Positions 45,580 through 57,300 of a stretch of 64,000 nt of DNA are shown in pieces. The position numbers and the translations under genes were made by a program. Every line of letters begins with the position of its first letter. Within the stretch, counting starts at the first letter, position 1. The notes under the pieces were generated by a model. The model was not told where the DNA came from, did not search any database, and worked only from the letters and a program-made list of their open reading frames with translations. This DNA is from Nematostella vectensis (taxonomy: Eukaryota; Cnidaria; Anthozoa; Actiniaria; Edwardsiidae), in assembly GCF_932526225.1 (NCBI RefSeq), contig NC_064046.1:1550001-1614000 (forward strand), read 5' to 3'.

Positions 45580-48500
45580 TTATGCAGAGTTGACTCCAAT
45601 CTTTCCTAACACGTCCTGCGCTAACACTCTTATTGTTTCCACATCATTGGTCGACAAGCGAGACAGAGTATCAATCAGAACCCTTCCATTAGTCACAACA
45701 GATTCTACATGGTTTAGGTTTGAAGATACCATGCGCTTGATAATCCTTAATAATTGCTTGCAGCGCTTGTCGTCAGAGCATTCTAGGGCCTCTGCCAGAC
45801 AGGAAATGTTGGCTGTACTCATAGCATCCTCACATGCACCACCAAATAATTCCGCAACGAGGTACAAGCTCTTGCAAGACCATTCCTGCACATCAGGATC
45901 AGTAAAGCACAGCAGATTAATCAGAAGTCCTGTTAAATCGGATATTGGCTTGGTATCCAATAACAATACTTCGGCTTCACATGTCATCTCTGCACTGTTG
46001 GCATCCGCTTCTGCCTTAGCTTGCAAGGCCAGTCGGACCTCTTTTGACACAAACTTTAAGATGTTATTGACAGTGTCGATCAATGGCAGCAGGATGGCAG
46101 AGAGCTCTTCACTTGAACACTCGGTATTGCCATTCACAATTGCAACAACATCTACAAACAGTGATGTGACACTGTCGATCAAACCTTGCTGGTAGAGAGC
46201 TCTCATGTCCAGGTTCTTGCTACATAGGATGCAATCTAACAGTCCTATGATTCCTTGTAGCAAAACAAGGTTTCCTTCACCAGCATGCGAGGTTATAATC
46301 TGAGAGAGGTTCTGCAGCAGGCCTTGTTCAATGAAGGTGCTGATAATGTCAGGACTTCTCTCAATGAAAGGAGTCAGGAGCTTGATGGCGTATGATGGCA
46401 GAGGATCCTGGTCTTGCAGGATAAGATGGTATTGAGGCAACAAGTGCTGGCGGATTACCTGAAAGATAAAAACAAAACACTTCAAATTTGACCATTTAGA
46501 TACACTATGGTGGAAAGTGCCCAAAAAGCATTTATTTTTAACTGCCATCATTCTCAGTCCCATTATTCACAGAATTTTGATCACCTTATACAATACACAC
46601 ATACATTTCTATCTTGATCCCGTCATATCTATAACCAAGTACTCCCGCCTGTGAATAAAAGTCAACACTGACCCTTGTCTCCCCCTGTCATATCTATAAC
46701 CAAGTCCCCCCTGTGAATAAAAGTCAACATTGACCATCCCCTCCCCCTGTTATACATATAACCAAGTACTCCCCCTGTGAATAAAAGTCAACACTGACCC
46801 TCCCCCCTACAGTACCAATAGCCAAATATTCACCCTCTGTGAATAGAAGTCATCGCTGACCCTCCCAGCCCCCCTGTCATATCTATAGCCAAGTACTTTC
46901 CCCCTGTGAATAAAAGTAATCACTAGATATTTATCACTTACCTCATTCAGCTTGTGTGTGCTGGTAAGAACACTACCATTGTCACTTGATGAACTGCACA
47001 CATTAGAGTTGTCCAGATATATAGATGACACATCAGAGAACATGCGCAAGCACAACATACGGGTGTTACCATTAGTACTGCTAACCAGGGAAGCTAACGG
47101 CGGGAGGATGTCATCTACTATGACCACATGGTGCTCCAGGAGCAGGGGTGGGTGCTGTGTTATTGACTCCATAATAGAGAGGACCACATATGCTAGATCT
47201 TCAGCAGCATTAGGTCCAGCCGCAGACCCTATACTGGTCCCACCAGCATCAATGGACTGAACGTGATTCAAAAGACGTCCTACAAGGTTTAGGAAGTCCT
47301 TGTTGATGACTTGCGCTCTAAACAAGTGGGTGGTAACCAAGTGAAGAATGATTGACAAGAGTGGCAAATGCGTGCGTAGGTCCTTGGCTTGATTAGCAGA
47401 AGGGTGTTTCCGCCCCCTCACTTCATCCAGGATGCCGACAACATTTGTGAGCACTTCTGGGGCAGCTTTTGTAATTGCTGTTATGCAATACTGCAAACAC
47501 TCCCGCAGATAGCCGAGGTTTTCAGCGGACTCCCCTTTGATTGGCATGGCCCGTCTCTGGTCCTTCTCTATGTGGGTGATCAGTTTTGATTGACAGCAGC
47601 CAAGGAGTGCTTCTTTACTCAACTGAACCATTCCAAGAACAACAAGGAAAGTTTTCCCGCGGATCACATTTGAAGGACTGTCCAGAAGGTGGATGACCTT
47701 GTTGATGAAGTCTTTCTCCTTGATCAATCTCTTGGCCAGGGTTTGACGTGATGCCAGTAGAGCTGCAAACATGGAGGCTAAAGCCTGCTGAACACCAGGA
47801 ATTGTTGTGGTGAGAGCACCTATAACAGCCTTGAATCCTGCCTTCTCCACAACATGCTGGAAGACCATGGTTGAGTGACAGGTAAGACGGCACAGAGCTG
47901 AGAGGGCTGTCACCTTCTGGACGTCAACAGTGCAATGGGTGAACAGTTTCCATAGCAACTAGAAAACAAACAAAAGAAGGTCACTTTGTTGTGGATTTTT
48001 TTTATAAAACTTATATATCTATGTATATCTATAAACTTATATATCTATATATATCTATATATCTATATAATGCGTGAGTGCAGGCGTTCATAAAACAGTG
48101 CTCAATACATAGGTGTAGAGCCGGATATATCTTGGTTTGTAGGAAAAAAACACACGTTTTGAAACTACCGTTTCATCTCTGCAAGCCTGTTTTGTGGTTG
48201 CCCTCCTGATGAGTGGGCATTAGGCTTGAAACGGCTCATTAATAAAGCACACCAGATTACAGCACACCTAAATAATGTAACTCCTTCACGCTTACTGCCC
48301 TAACAAGGCCAGATCAGACCTACCTGTGCAATGTCATTAGTGACAAGTTTAGATGCATGCCGGCCATGGGTTGTAGAAACAAGCTCAATTGTTTTAGCCG
48401 CGAAATGCTGCACATCAATATCTTCTCCATCGTTCAGACAGCGGGTGATGATGGTGAATGTCAAACCTAGCAAGGAAGGACAAGTTAAAGTGGCAATCTT

Positions 48501-51092
48501 GCCAATTTACTCAACTACGTCCCATGACTTCAACTAGCCCATGTCTGAATCTGTGCTCTCGTAATTCTCACCTGGGGCGTCCCACTTAGCGATCTGCCTG
48601 TTCTCAATCTCTTCCTGGGTTGCTGCGTAGAACAGGAACTCCCCAAGAGCAGGCAGGAGGTGCTGTTTAAGGCGTGTGTTGCGGAAATTGTCTCTGATTA
48701 CCTCAGTTAGGGTGGTGAAGACTTCAGTCATGTAGAAGTCTTCAGAGATGAGGGTAGCATTGCCGGCAAGGATGCCAAGAAGATAGCCTACACCAAACAA
48801 GTTGGTTATGGGGGATATGTTTAATCTAGAGTTAAGCACTTGTTAATGCAATTTATATAAAAATATATTTCTTGCCTTTTTATGTGTACTATAATTACTC
48901 CTCTAGGCCAAAGATAAATACACAGGGTTTAAAATAGCGGCAGGCTACCGGCGATAGCCGGCTGTTTTCTGGTCTTTGCTGGCTCTTTTTTCTGTATTTA
49001 CTTCTCATATTTTTAGTAAGCAGGCTTTTTTCCCCACCAAAATCCACAAGGCTAGCAAAATCTAGCAGATTTAAAAAAATATATTCTTAACTCTGATACA
49101 TATTCCAAATTTTATTGTCAAAGACAAGCTGCTAATAGAAAAAACACTATCAACTGTCATGCGCTTGCTCAAATGATAAAAAAATAAAATTAACTATAAT
49201 GCTGAATAAGAATGCCCTTGTGGTATGATAGCTTGATGAAAATCAAATGAATATTAAATATCAACATCATGATGATCACAGTACATTTAGCAAACTTAGG
49301 CATCAAAAGAAATACTTAGCACACCTATTTTTGCCTTGAAGTCTGCAGAAAAGCCAGTCTTGACCAATCCAACCAAGTGAGGAATCATTTCTGACTCAAA
49401 CAGCATGTTAGCAAGCTCAGCAGACCGACACAAGGAAGCCAAGTACCCAACAGTGTGCAGTTTACTCCTCTGTAGGGCGGCGACATGACCCCCACTTCTC
49501 TCACTCTGAAGAAGCAATGTCTCAATAGAGCTCAAATGCTCCAAGATCTTCTCCTCTGGTAACTCCATTATTTCGGCTGGTTTAAGTGGGGGACAAGGCA
49601 AAGCTTTGGGGTCATACTTTGGTAATGGGATCTTCTTGATTTTAGGATTATCAATAATTGGGGAAACGATAAAATCTGAAGGATGGAAGATTAATTCAGA
49701 TACTTCTTGTCTTGCTTGTTCACCAGCGGTTGATGGTAAACTTGCATGTGAATCTGAAATACTCTGACTATTTGCTGTTTTTATGCTGCGTTGATAGGAT
49801 CCTTTGCTGGAATAATTTGATACCTGGGTTGTTTTCTTTGTTATATTTGCCTGACTCTTTTCTGCAAGTTCCTTTGATTTGGTTCTTTTAACAGGTGCAT
49901 GACTAGGTATTTTATCCTCAACTTGTTTCTCAATTCCCTCGCTTTTTGCAGCAAGCTCCTTCGACTTAGTTCTTTTAACAGGTGCATGACCAACTCTTTT
50001 GCTTTCTACTTTTTCCTCTTTTTTACAAGACACCTGATTTATACTGTGGGGCTTGCTACTAAAGGTATAAGTTCCCTGTTTGATCTCCTTTTCTTCTGGA
50101 ACTTTTCCCTGTGTGTTCTCCTGACTCTCTGACATGTCCAGACTTTTACTTGTGACTTCCTTGTCTTCGCTAAGAACCAGTACATCAGGTTCGTGCTCAG
50201 ATAAATCTGCTTCCTCACCAGTAGTACCGTCAAATAAATCACTCAACATACCATCCCAAAATGGGTGTTTAGCGACGACACCCCAACTAATTCTTTTGGG
50301 AGGGTCCTTCTCTAACAGCCCTTGAATGAGGTTACTAAATTCAGGAGTCGCACCAACCAAAACAGTTTCATTACTCTGTTTCATCTCAGGAAAATCGTGA
50401 CCAAGAATTTTTTCTGCAAGCTCTTCAAAGGTTTCTGCAACAAAAGGGAGGTCCCCTGTAAAGAGCTCAAATAGAAGGCACCCAAAGGCCCATAGGTCAC
50501 TCTGCATACTGTGGGGTGACCCCATTAGGACCTCAGGGGCCATATAGTAAGGTGACGTCTTGGGCCTTTTTACCTTCTCATGGTTCATTCCCTCACCATT
50601 CCCGTCAGGGTCAATATCATTTGCATCCCCATACTCCAAGAAGTCCTCTTCTCCTTCAACCCTTGCAAGAGCAAAATCACTGAGTTTAACATTCCCAGGT
50701 CCATCCAAGAGAACCTTTGATGGCTTTAAATCACAATAAACAATCCCAAGAGTGTGAATATAAAACAACGCCTTTGCAATTTCCGCGCCAAAGTGTTTTA
50801 CCGTTGCCTCTGGTAGCCCAGTGTCTTGTGATAGGATATCTGCAAGGGTACTTCCAGTACATAACTCTACCACCATCCAGATGTGATTGGTTGTCTCATA
50901 CCACTCATGGAAGAGAACGATGTTCTCGTGTTGGAGCTCGTGTGTTAACCGGACAATATTTTGAAGTTCCAGTCGTTTACATTTATCCACGCAATGGATA
51001 GCAAGAAACTCGACGCTACCTTTTTTACGACCCTTGTAAACAATCGAGTGCTCTCCTCGTCCTACCTCGTCATAGAGAACATAATTTTCCAT
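45580..51092 (-). CDS. ULK4: ULK4 pseudokinase with C-terminal ARM/HEAT-like region
   Basis: Five exons, 5' to 3': 51,092-49,325, 48,787-48,572, 48,466-48,324, 47,958-46,942, 46,458-45,580. They join in frame to 1,340 residues (human ULK4 has 1,275). Residues 1-285 form the kinase-like domain starting MENYVLYDEVGRG. The HRD motif is replaced by Y119-C120-D121 and DFG by D139-F140-A141, as expected of this pseudokinase. The middle (about 330-480) is Lys/Ser/Glu-rich and contains two copies of HAPVKRTKSKELA. The rest is a helical-repeat region closely matching vertebrate ULK4 (EVIRDNFRNTRLKQHLLPALG, TALSALCRLT, LIDTLSRL). ULK4 is linked to cilia and neuronal development (family knowledge). An internal ATG nine codons upstream is not present; the ATG at 51,092 is the natural start. 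It is head-to-head with URI1. Confidence 0.94.
46610..46930. repeat. About 60 bp minisatellite in ULK4 intron 4
   Basis: Five diverged copies of a unit containing atctataaccaagtactccc, then cctgtgaataaaagtcaac and tgacc(c/t)tccccc. The array stops within about 15 bp of the exon 4 splice donor (intron begins at 46,941 reading leftwards). Confidence 0.8.
48001..48072. repeat. (TATATC)n-like microsatellite in ULK4 intron 3
   Basis: An irregular tatatctatatatatctat tract between ULK4 exons 3 and 4. Confidence 0.7.
48168..48234. repeat. Hairpin with ctcctgatga loop, ULK4 intron 3
   Basis: ccgtttca...caagcct (48,168-48,187) pairs with aggcttgaaacgg (48,222-48,234). The loop contains ccctcctgatgagtgg. 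It has the same layout as the hairpin at 22,615-22,723. Confidence 0.5.
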
Positions 51093-51354
51093 CAAGGCTC
51101 GGATTAAAAAAACTAGCACTGACTAACTGCACTTGTAATAATTAAGATACATCTCTAAAATATGTCGAAATTTCAGTCTATTTGCAAAAGTCGTTGACAA
51201 ATTTGACTTCACCGCCATCTTGTTAAGTAATGCGCGCTAGGGATCATGGGGGATTTTTAGTCCTACTCCCGCCTCTACCGCCACAGTAAGTTTTATCCCC
51301 ACCCCGACAAGTAGAGTATTTTGCCAACCAAAACGAGGCAATAAATAATCCAAA
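51093..51354. promoter_or_regulatory. Shared ULK4/URI1 bidirectional promoter
   Basis: Only 262 bp separate the ULK4 ATG (minus strand) from the URI1 ATG (plus strand), so both promoters must lie here or in the first exons. ccgccatcttg at 51,212-51,222 is an inverted YY1-type site (aagatggcgg), and the URI1 start itself lies in a similar caaaatggcggg. atgcgcgct at about 51,230 is NRF1-like. No TATA box is seen, as usual for housekeeping divergent promoters. Confidence 0.6.
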
Positions 51355-54300
51355 ATGGCGGGTGATGTGTATGATTCGAAGTCACGGCAAAGAATCAATG
51401 ATCTGGCAGAAATAACAAGACTACAGGAGCATCAAAGAACGGTAAATAGTAAAAAAAAAGATAAGTTAATTTTTTTCTATGTTATTCTTAGATTTATGTT
51501 TTTTTGTGTTGCAGGCGATTATAGATTGTCAAACTCGACTCCGCACATGGTAAAGAATTGTCATTTATTTCACTTATTATTATTCATTACTGCTACTATC
51601 ATCGTCTTTTTTAGGGAAAAGTTTAAGAGTGATTATGAGACCCTGGATAATACTTTGAAAACACTTCCAGAGAAACTTAACCATGATATCATGGTAAGAT
51701 TTATCAATCAATGCATCATTCAATGCACCCCCCCTCCCCTCCTGCTCACCCCAGCTAAAGCAATCAACTATTGAGGTAGATGGCAATTTCATATATCCTT
51801 TGTGAATCTCAACTATAGTAGTAGCAGATGCAGGGGGAGGGTTTAAGGGGGTTAAAACCCCTCTCCTTGGGCTGGCTGTGTCGACTTTCTTCTTCGAGGC
51901 ATGCCGCCACCCACCCCTTATGACTCTGATTGCTGCTCTGAATATGAGAGAGTTGGAGGTCCTTGGAGTGCATAGGAAAACACAGTATTTCCTTGGGATG
52001 CATACCCACAAACCTCAAGCTGGTGTCCATTTTATCAATATTTCTGGTCAACCCCCCCCTCCCCCCCAAAAAAAAAGCTTGATCTACCCTTGCTACTAGG
52101 TTGGTAGCTGCCCTCCCCCACCCCCTGATCCCTGGTAGCTTTGGCCATGCAGCATGCACAAGGTTACAGAGCTTTCTTGGGCTACGAAATTCACACCAGA
52201 ATGAACTGCTGGAGAACCGCACTGTGCAGCCCAGTCCTCTCTGATCTAGCCTGTTAAGCTGTCATAGCTACTTTTTTTCTGCCGTGCATTCAAGACCTGG
52301 TTAAATGACGCTCTCCATGTCCCATCATTCTTTTTCCCAGGTACCATTTGGCTCCCTGGCCTTCATGCCTGGTAAACTGATCCACACTAATGAGATTCTG
52401 GTTCTTCTGGGAGATAACTGGTTTGCTGAGCGCTCAGCCACCCAAGCCAGGGAGATTGTGCAAAGAAGGCAGAATGATATAGAAACTAACATCAAAGGAA
52501 TTAAAGCTGATATAGAGAGTTTCACGTCACAGCTGCAGCTATCTCAAGAGTTTGGGAAAATCACTGAGGTTTGCATCTCTTACTGAATTCAAAATTTATA
52601 ACCCTTTATAACCCTTAGAACGCATCTCTTAATTAGTTCCACATTTATAGCCCTTTAAACCTTAGAATGTGAAATTTGCAGCCATTATGTGGTCCCAAAT
52701 ATTAAGGATCCAATTATTACTGTTGCCAGTTATTTAGTTAGGGATATTCCCATTTCCCATGATTTTTTTTGTTCCAATTCGGGTGCATATTATTGCAGCA
52801 CTTGAAACCTAGGCTTTTTGATGATTCACCAAGATCCCTGCATAAAAGACTAGATCCTTAGAACTCATGTTTTTCTTGCAAAACTTGAAATATTGCTCAA
52901 ATTCTTCTCCATTACAGGACAAAAGTGATTTTATCGAAATTAAAGAAGAAATAAAATCTGATTCTGAAAAACAAGTGTCTGGTAAGCTTGGGTTAATAGT
53001 TGTTGTGGTATGGTGTAACACCTATACCATATATGTTGCACTCTGAGAATACAGGTTTAAGGCTTGTGTTTTCACAATCATAGAGTACATTTCGGATGCA
53101 AAACATTTTTACTTATCCTTGGGTTAACTTTAGTCTGAAAGTGTAACTTAAATAACATATCGTTCCAGTACCAGGGCATGGCCAGGCATGCGTTGGTGGT
53201 AAGGTAAGTTGAAAGATGAGATGAGCCTTCCCCTTATCAATCATGTCTCATACCAACATCACAACGTTGACTGTAACTTAACAATAGAATCATTCCATCC
53301 CTATTTTATAAAGAATCTAAATAAGTAAGGTTTGGAGAGGGCTAACGCTTGCCACAGACACTCAAAAGTCTATGGTTACACAGCACACTTCAAATGTTTT
53401 GAGCTTTTGAGAGATATCAAAATATAACAAGAGGCAACTACAAAATCGTGAGGCAAGAGGCATTTTGCAATAAGGTTAAATGAGGAATATTTTATTCGCA
53501 GAATGCAATATTGAACACAAGTTGGGGATGAACTTTTGCTTTTTTATTCATCACTCACTGACAAAGTACCCTAGTTCCTGTGCATAAAATGATAATAATA
53601 GTAATTGTTATTATTACCTTTTTATGGCAAACATTTGTACACACAGACTTTGCAATGTGAGCAGGGTTCAAAAGTGTGCAAGATTTAGAGCATTGCTCTA
53701 ATCCTTTTGATTTTGTAGTGTAGATTAGAGATTAACATCATCAAGGGGAAATAGAAAGAGCTAGAACATGTTTTATTTCTGATAAGAAGTCAACAGGCTA
53801 TTTAACTATATGAAAACATGAAACCACACATCATGTGGCTCACCTAAAAAAATGGCAGCCAAATTGTTTGTTTGTGTGCGAGCGTCCAAGCATAGATAAT
53901 CTATTTGACATACTACAAATGTTAAGCTATTCCTTTATTTTTTTTTTATTTTTTTTTTATTTGCATTTCCCCAACCTCTTTCCCAAATAAACATGTTCCG
54001 TCTGCGTGGGTTTCCTGTGGTAACCTACACGTCACATGACGAGTTTCCCGCCACATCTGATCTTGCCGGGGTTCTTCGATCAGTAGTTCTTTCACGTTGG
54101 TTCCTGTCTAGAAGATTTACAATCCCGAAATTTACTACAAAAATGCAGGCATTTGAGCAGGAAAGTGAATACGAAAAGCAAAGAAGACTTCGAATCGAGG
54201 AGAATCAGGCGTTGCTAAAGCAATTATTCCCACAAGGAGCTAAACATTTTCTCGGTGCGACGAGCACCCCGCCAGCGAAGAGAAACCCCTCGCCGAAATC

Positions 54301-57300
54301 AAAGCGAGCCTCCCGTCGCTTCTCGCTAGGAGTCCCGACAAGAAGAAACCCCAGCCGTAGATGCAGGCCAGAGGAATGTTTCTACAATGAATTAGAAGAC
54401 GCTGAGCCGGTTGTTTATACGGAGAGTACTTTAATTGTGAAGATCAGAGGCCCATTAACCATGAATCGATTCAAGCGGCGACGGTCCACCGATTCTTTCT
54501 CAAACTCCTCCGAGCCAGACAGCCCTCGAAAAACCAAACAACGAAGAAGAGCCCCGGTTCCTAGACCGCTTGTTGAAGTAACAGAAGCGGACTTAGTCCT
54601 CGTTGCCGAGAGATTTGCAGATAAGCGATACGATTCGATCAATGGAACAAGTTGTCACCAATGCAGGCAGAAGACGGACGACCTCAAAACCACGTGCAAA
54701 AGTGAGAACTGTGTTGGAATCCGAGGGCAGTTTTGCGGACCATGTTTGAGAAATCGCTACGGAGAGGACGCGAAAGAGGCCATTATGAATCCGCAGTGGG
54801 TTTGTCCACCCTGTAGGGGTATTTGCAACTGTAGTTTTTGCATGAAGAAGCGGGGAAGACGCTGTACTGGGATTCTGATTCACCTCGCCAGGGAGAAAGG
54901 CTTTGAAGACGTGAAAGCCTTCCTTGGAGATTAGGCTTACATATGAACGATTTCGCACTTTAATACGATTTGATATATCTATTTTAACCATAACTCTTTG
55001 CTTAGTTAATATGTATTTTAAACTTACTGCATACTAAATTATAGTTTTATTAAAGTTTTATAAAATAATAAATTACCGTTTTAAACACACAAGAGTAATT
55101 CTGTTCTTTTTGGGCAATAATTCAAACTCCCTGCTAACTCCATCCTCGGGGACCCAGATTTTCTTGGTCAGTTCTGCCTGTCGAGGTAAGACAATATTTA
55201 AAAAAGTTAGCAAATAATAGGAGAATTATAGTTTTTTTTAGTATAACCGTGGATATAACAGGGGTTGCTATCATGAATTATCATGATAGTATAATTATCA
55301 TGAGTCGGACTGTTTCCTGCATTCTCTTTTGTTTACTTCTCAAAATAATAAGGTGGTCATGGCTGCACTATATATTTTAGTGTAAGTTAAGTGTTGAAAG
55401 GCAAAGGCAGGGCAACTGTTCTTTCTATAATATTGAGACTTTATGTTGCTATAATATGCAATCACAAAAACAAAGAGTAGTAACTTTATACCTGACTTGT
55501 TTTTGGTGGTTGTCAATCATGAGTGTTGAATTGTTCCGATCACAAAGCGAAACAACCTCATAGCAAATTGCCTTCCTAGCCAATGTCACCAGAATATACC
55601 AAAAAAACAGCCAGTAACTGAATAAAGTTCTAAGGGGAAGGTCATTATTTATCCTGGGGGGGGGGGGGGGGGGGGGTACTAAGATGATCTTTTTTTCTGG
55701 TTAAAAAGTTGCGATGTTGAAGCTGGCCTTAAACACCACCAAAAAACGGAATTCGGAATTTCATTGATGGAAGTTAATAAAACCAAATAAAACCGCAAAA
55801 GATGAAAAAAGTGGAGGCCACACTTTATGGGATAATGATTTTCGACGCAGCCAAACGAAAGTCATGAAAGTAGAATCTAAAGGCCCATCACATCAATTTA
55901 TTTTATATTTAATTTTTTTATAGATCAGAATACCTGATTAAAAAATTAACGCCTCCTCTAAACCATGTATCAAAAATTTAGGCCCTTCCTCCAAATCATT
56001 GCTCAAAAAAATAGCAGCCCTTCCCCCTGTTAAATAATGACCCTTACCTAATTGTTTTGGAGTTATTGCATTTGCAGAAAAATATACCATGAAATGACAC
56101 ATGGATCCCAAAAATATTTGATCCACATTAAAAAATAAAAACAAAATGTATGACTATCCATTAAATGTAATTAAATATATGTATATTGAGTAATTAAAAA
56201 TATATGTAAATTGAGTTTATTATCCTCTTTTCTTTTTGTAAATATTTACTACCCATAAGCACCTTTCGGTAAAGAAGTGCCATATGGCAATTGAAATTTA
56301 CCTTCAGGCCCGTACCCAGGGGGGGTTGCAGGTGGTGTGAAGGCACCCTCCACAATGGCCGAAGGTCCACTTTTGGTTCTCAATAGACGTGCTCAAGAGA
56401 CCATGATATAAGAGAACAAATCCCTTATTCTCTTTCATCATAGTCTCGTGACGTGCTATTTGTAGACAAAACTATAAAGCATAAGCTAGATCACTCTGGT
56501 ATGTAGCCAAATCCGACAATAAATGTCCCGTGGAGATAATGCGAAGGCGTAAAAAAATCCCTTTTTGCTTTTTTGTGTGTGGTCGGATTTTTATCAGAGA
56601 ACCCCCCACATCACCCCCACCCCAGGAAAATAAGGTTGACTTTTTTCAGATTTCGCACCCCCTCAAGAAAAAACCTGGGTATGGGCCTGACCATTTGTGC
56701 TGACCTTTATTGAAATAGGTGTATCTCTTTTCTGCATTTTTTATGCCTTGGCGCTTTCTCAGAAATGAAAAGCACAAAGTGCAGGTGTGACTACAAACAA
56801 GTATAGCTTATTATATATTTTTACTGTTTTTAGGTAAAGGAGTGAGGAAGGCGCATGCAAAAGCAAAGGACTTCTTTCCAAAGCGTGTGGAGGGTTTAAA
56901 GGGGCATAAAACAAGCTCAATAAACACAAAAGTTTTATCAACTGAGGAAATGGAATTATTTGCAAAGCTTGACCAGCTTGAGATTGAAGAGACTTGTAGA
57001 AATGAACTATCACCTCATTTTGAGGAAACACCAGTAAATATCTCAAGCAAATCCCAAAACATCTTCAGCATATCAGGAGAAGAGTCTAAACTTCAAGGAG
57101 AAGAGACGAAACAAGAGTTTCAGGTGCCAGAGAGAGGATGCATTCAGTTCAAGGATGATCTTGATAGTGATGATGAAGAATCAGAGGTTGATGATGATGC
57201 AAGATCAATTCCAGTGCGCTTCAGCCCTAGAGAAAATAAGGAATCACAGGTAGTGGTAATAATTCTTGCAGTCACCACTCTCATCAGCACTTCCTTAGAT

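Noticed and set aside
46952..47893. ORFs of 102, 66 and 92 residues over ULK4 exon 4
   Set aside because: Antisense or alternative-frame shadows of the ULK4 exon.
53993..54142. N-terminal extension of CDCA7 from the upstream ATG
   Set aside because: Kept as an alternative only. The 50 residues resemble no CDCA7 sequence and cover an E2F site.
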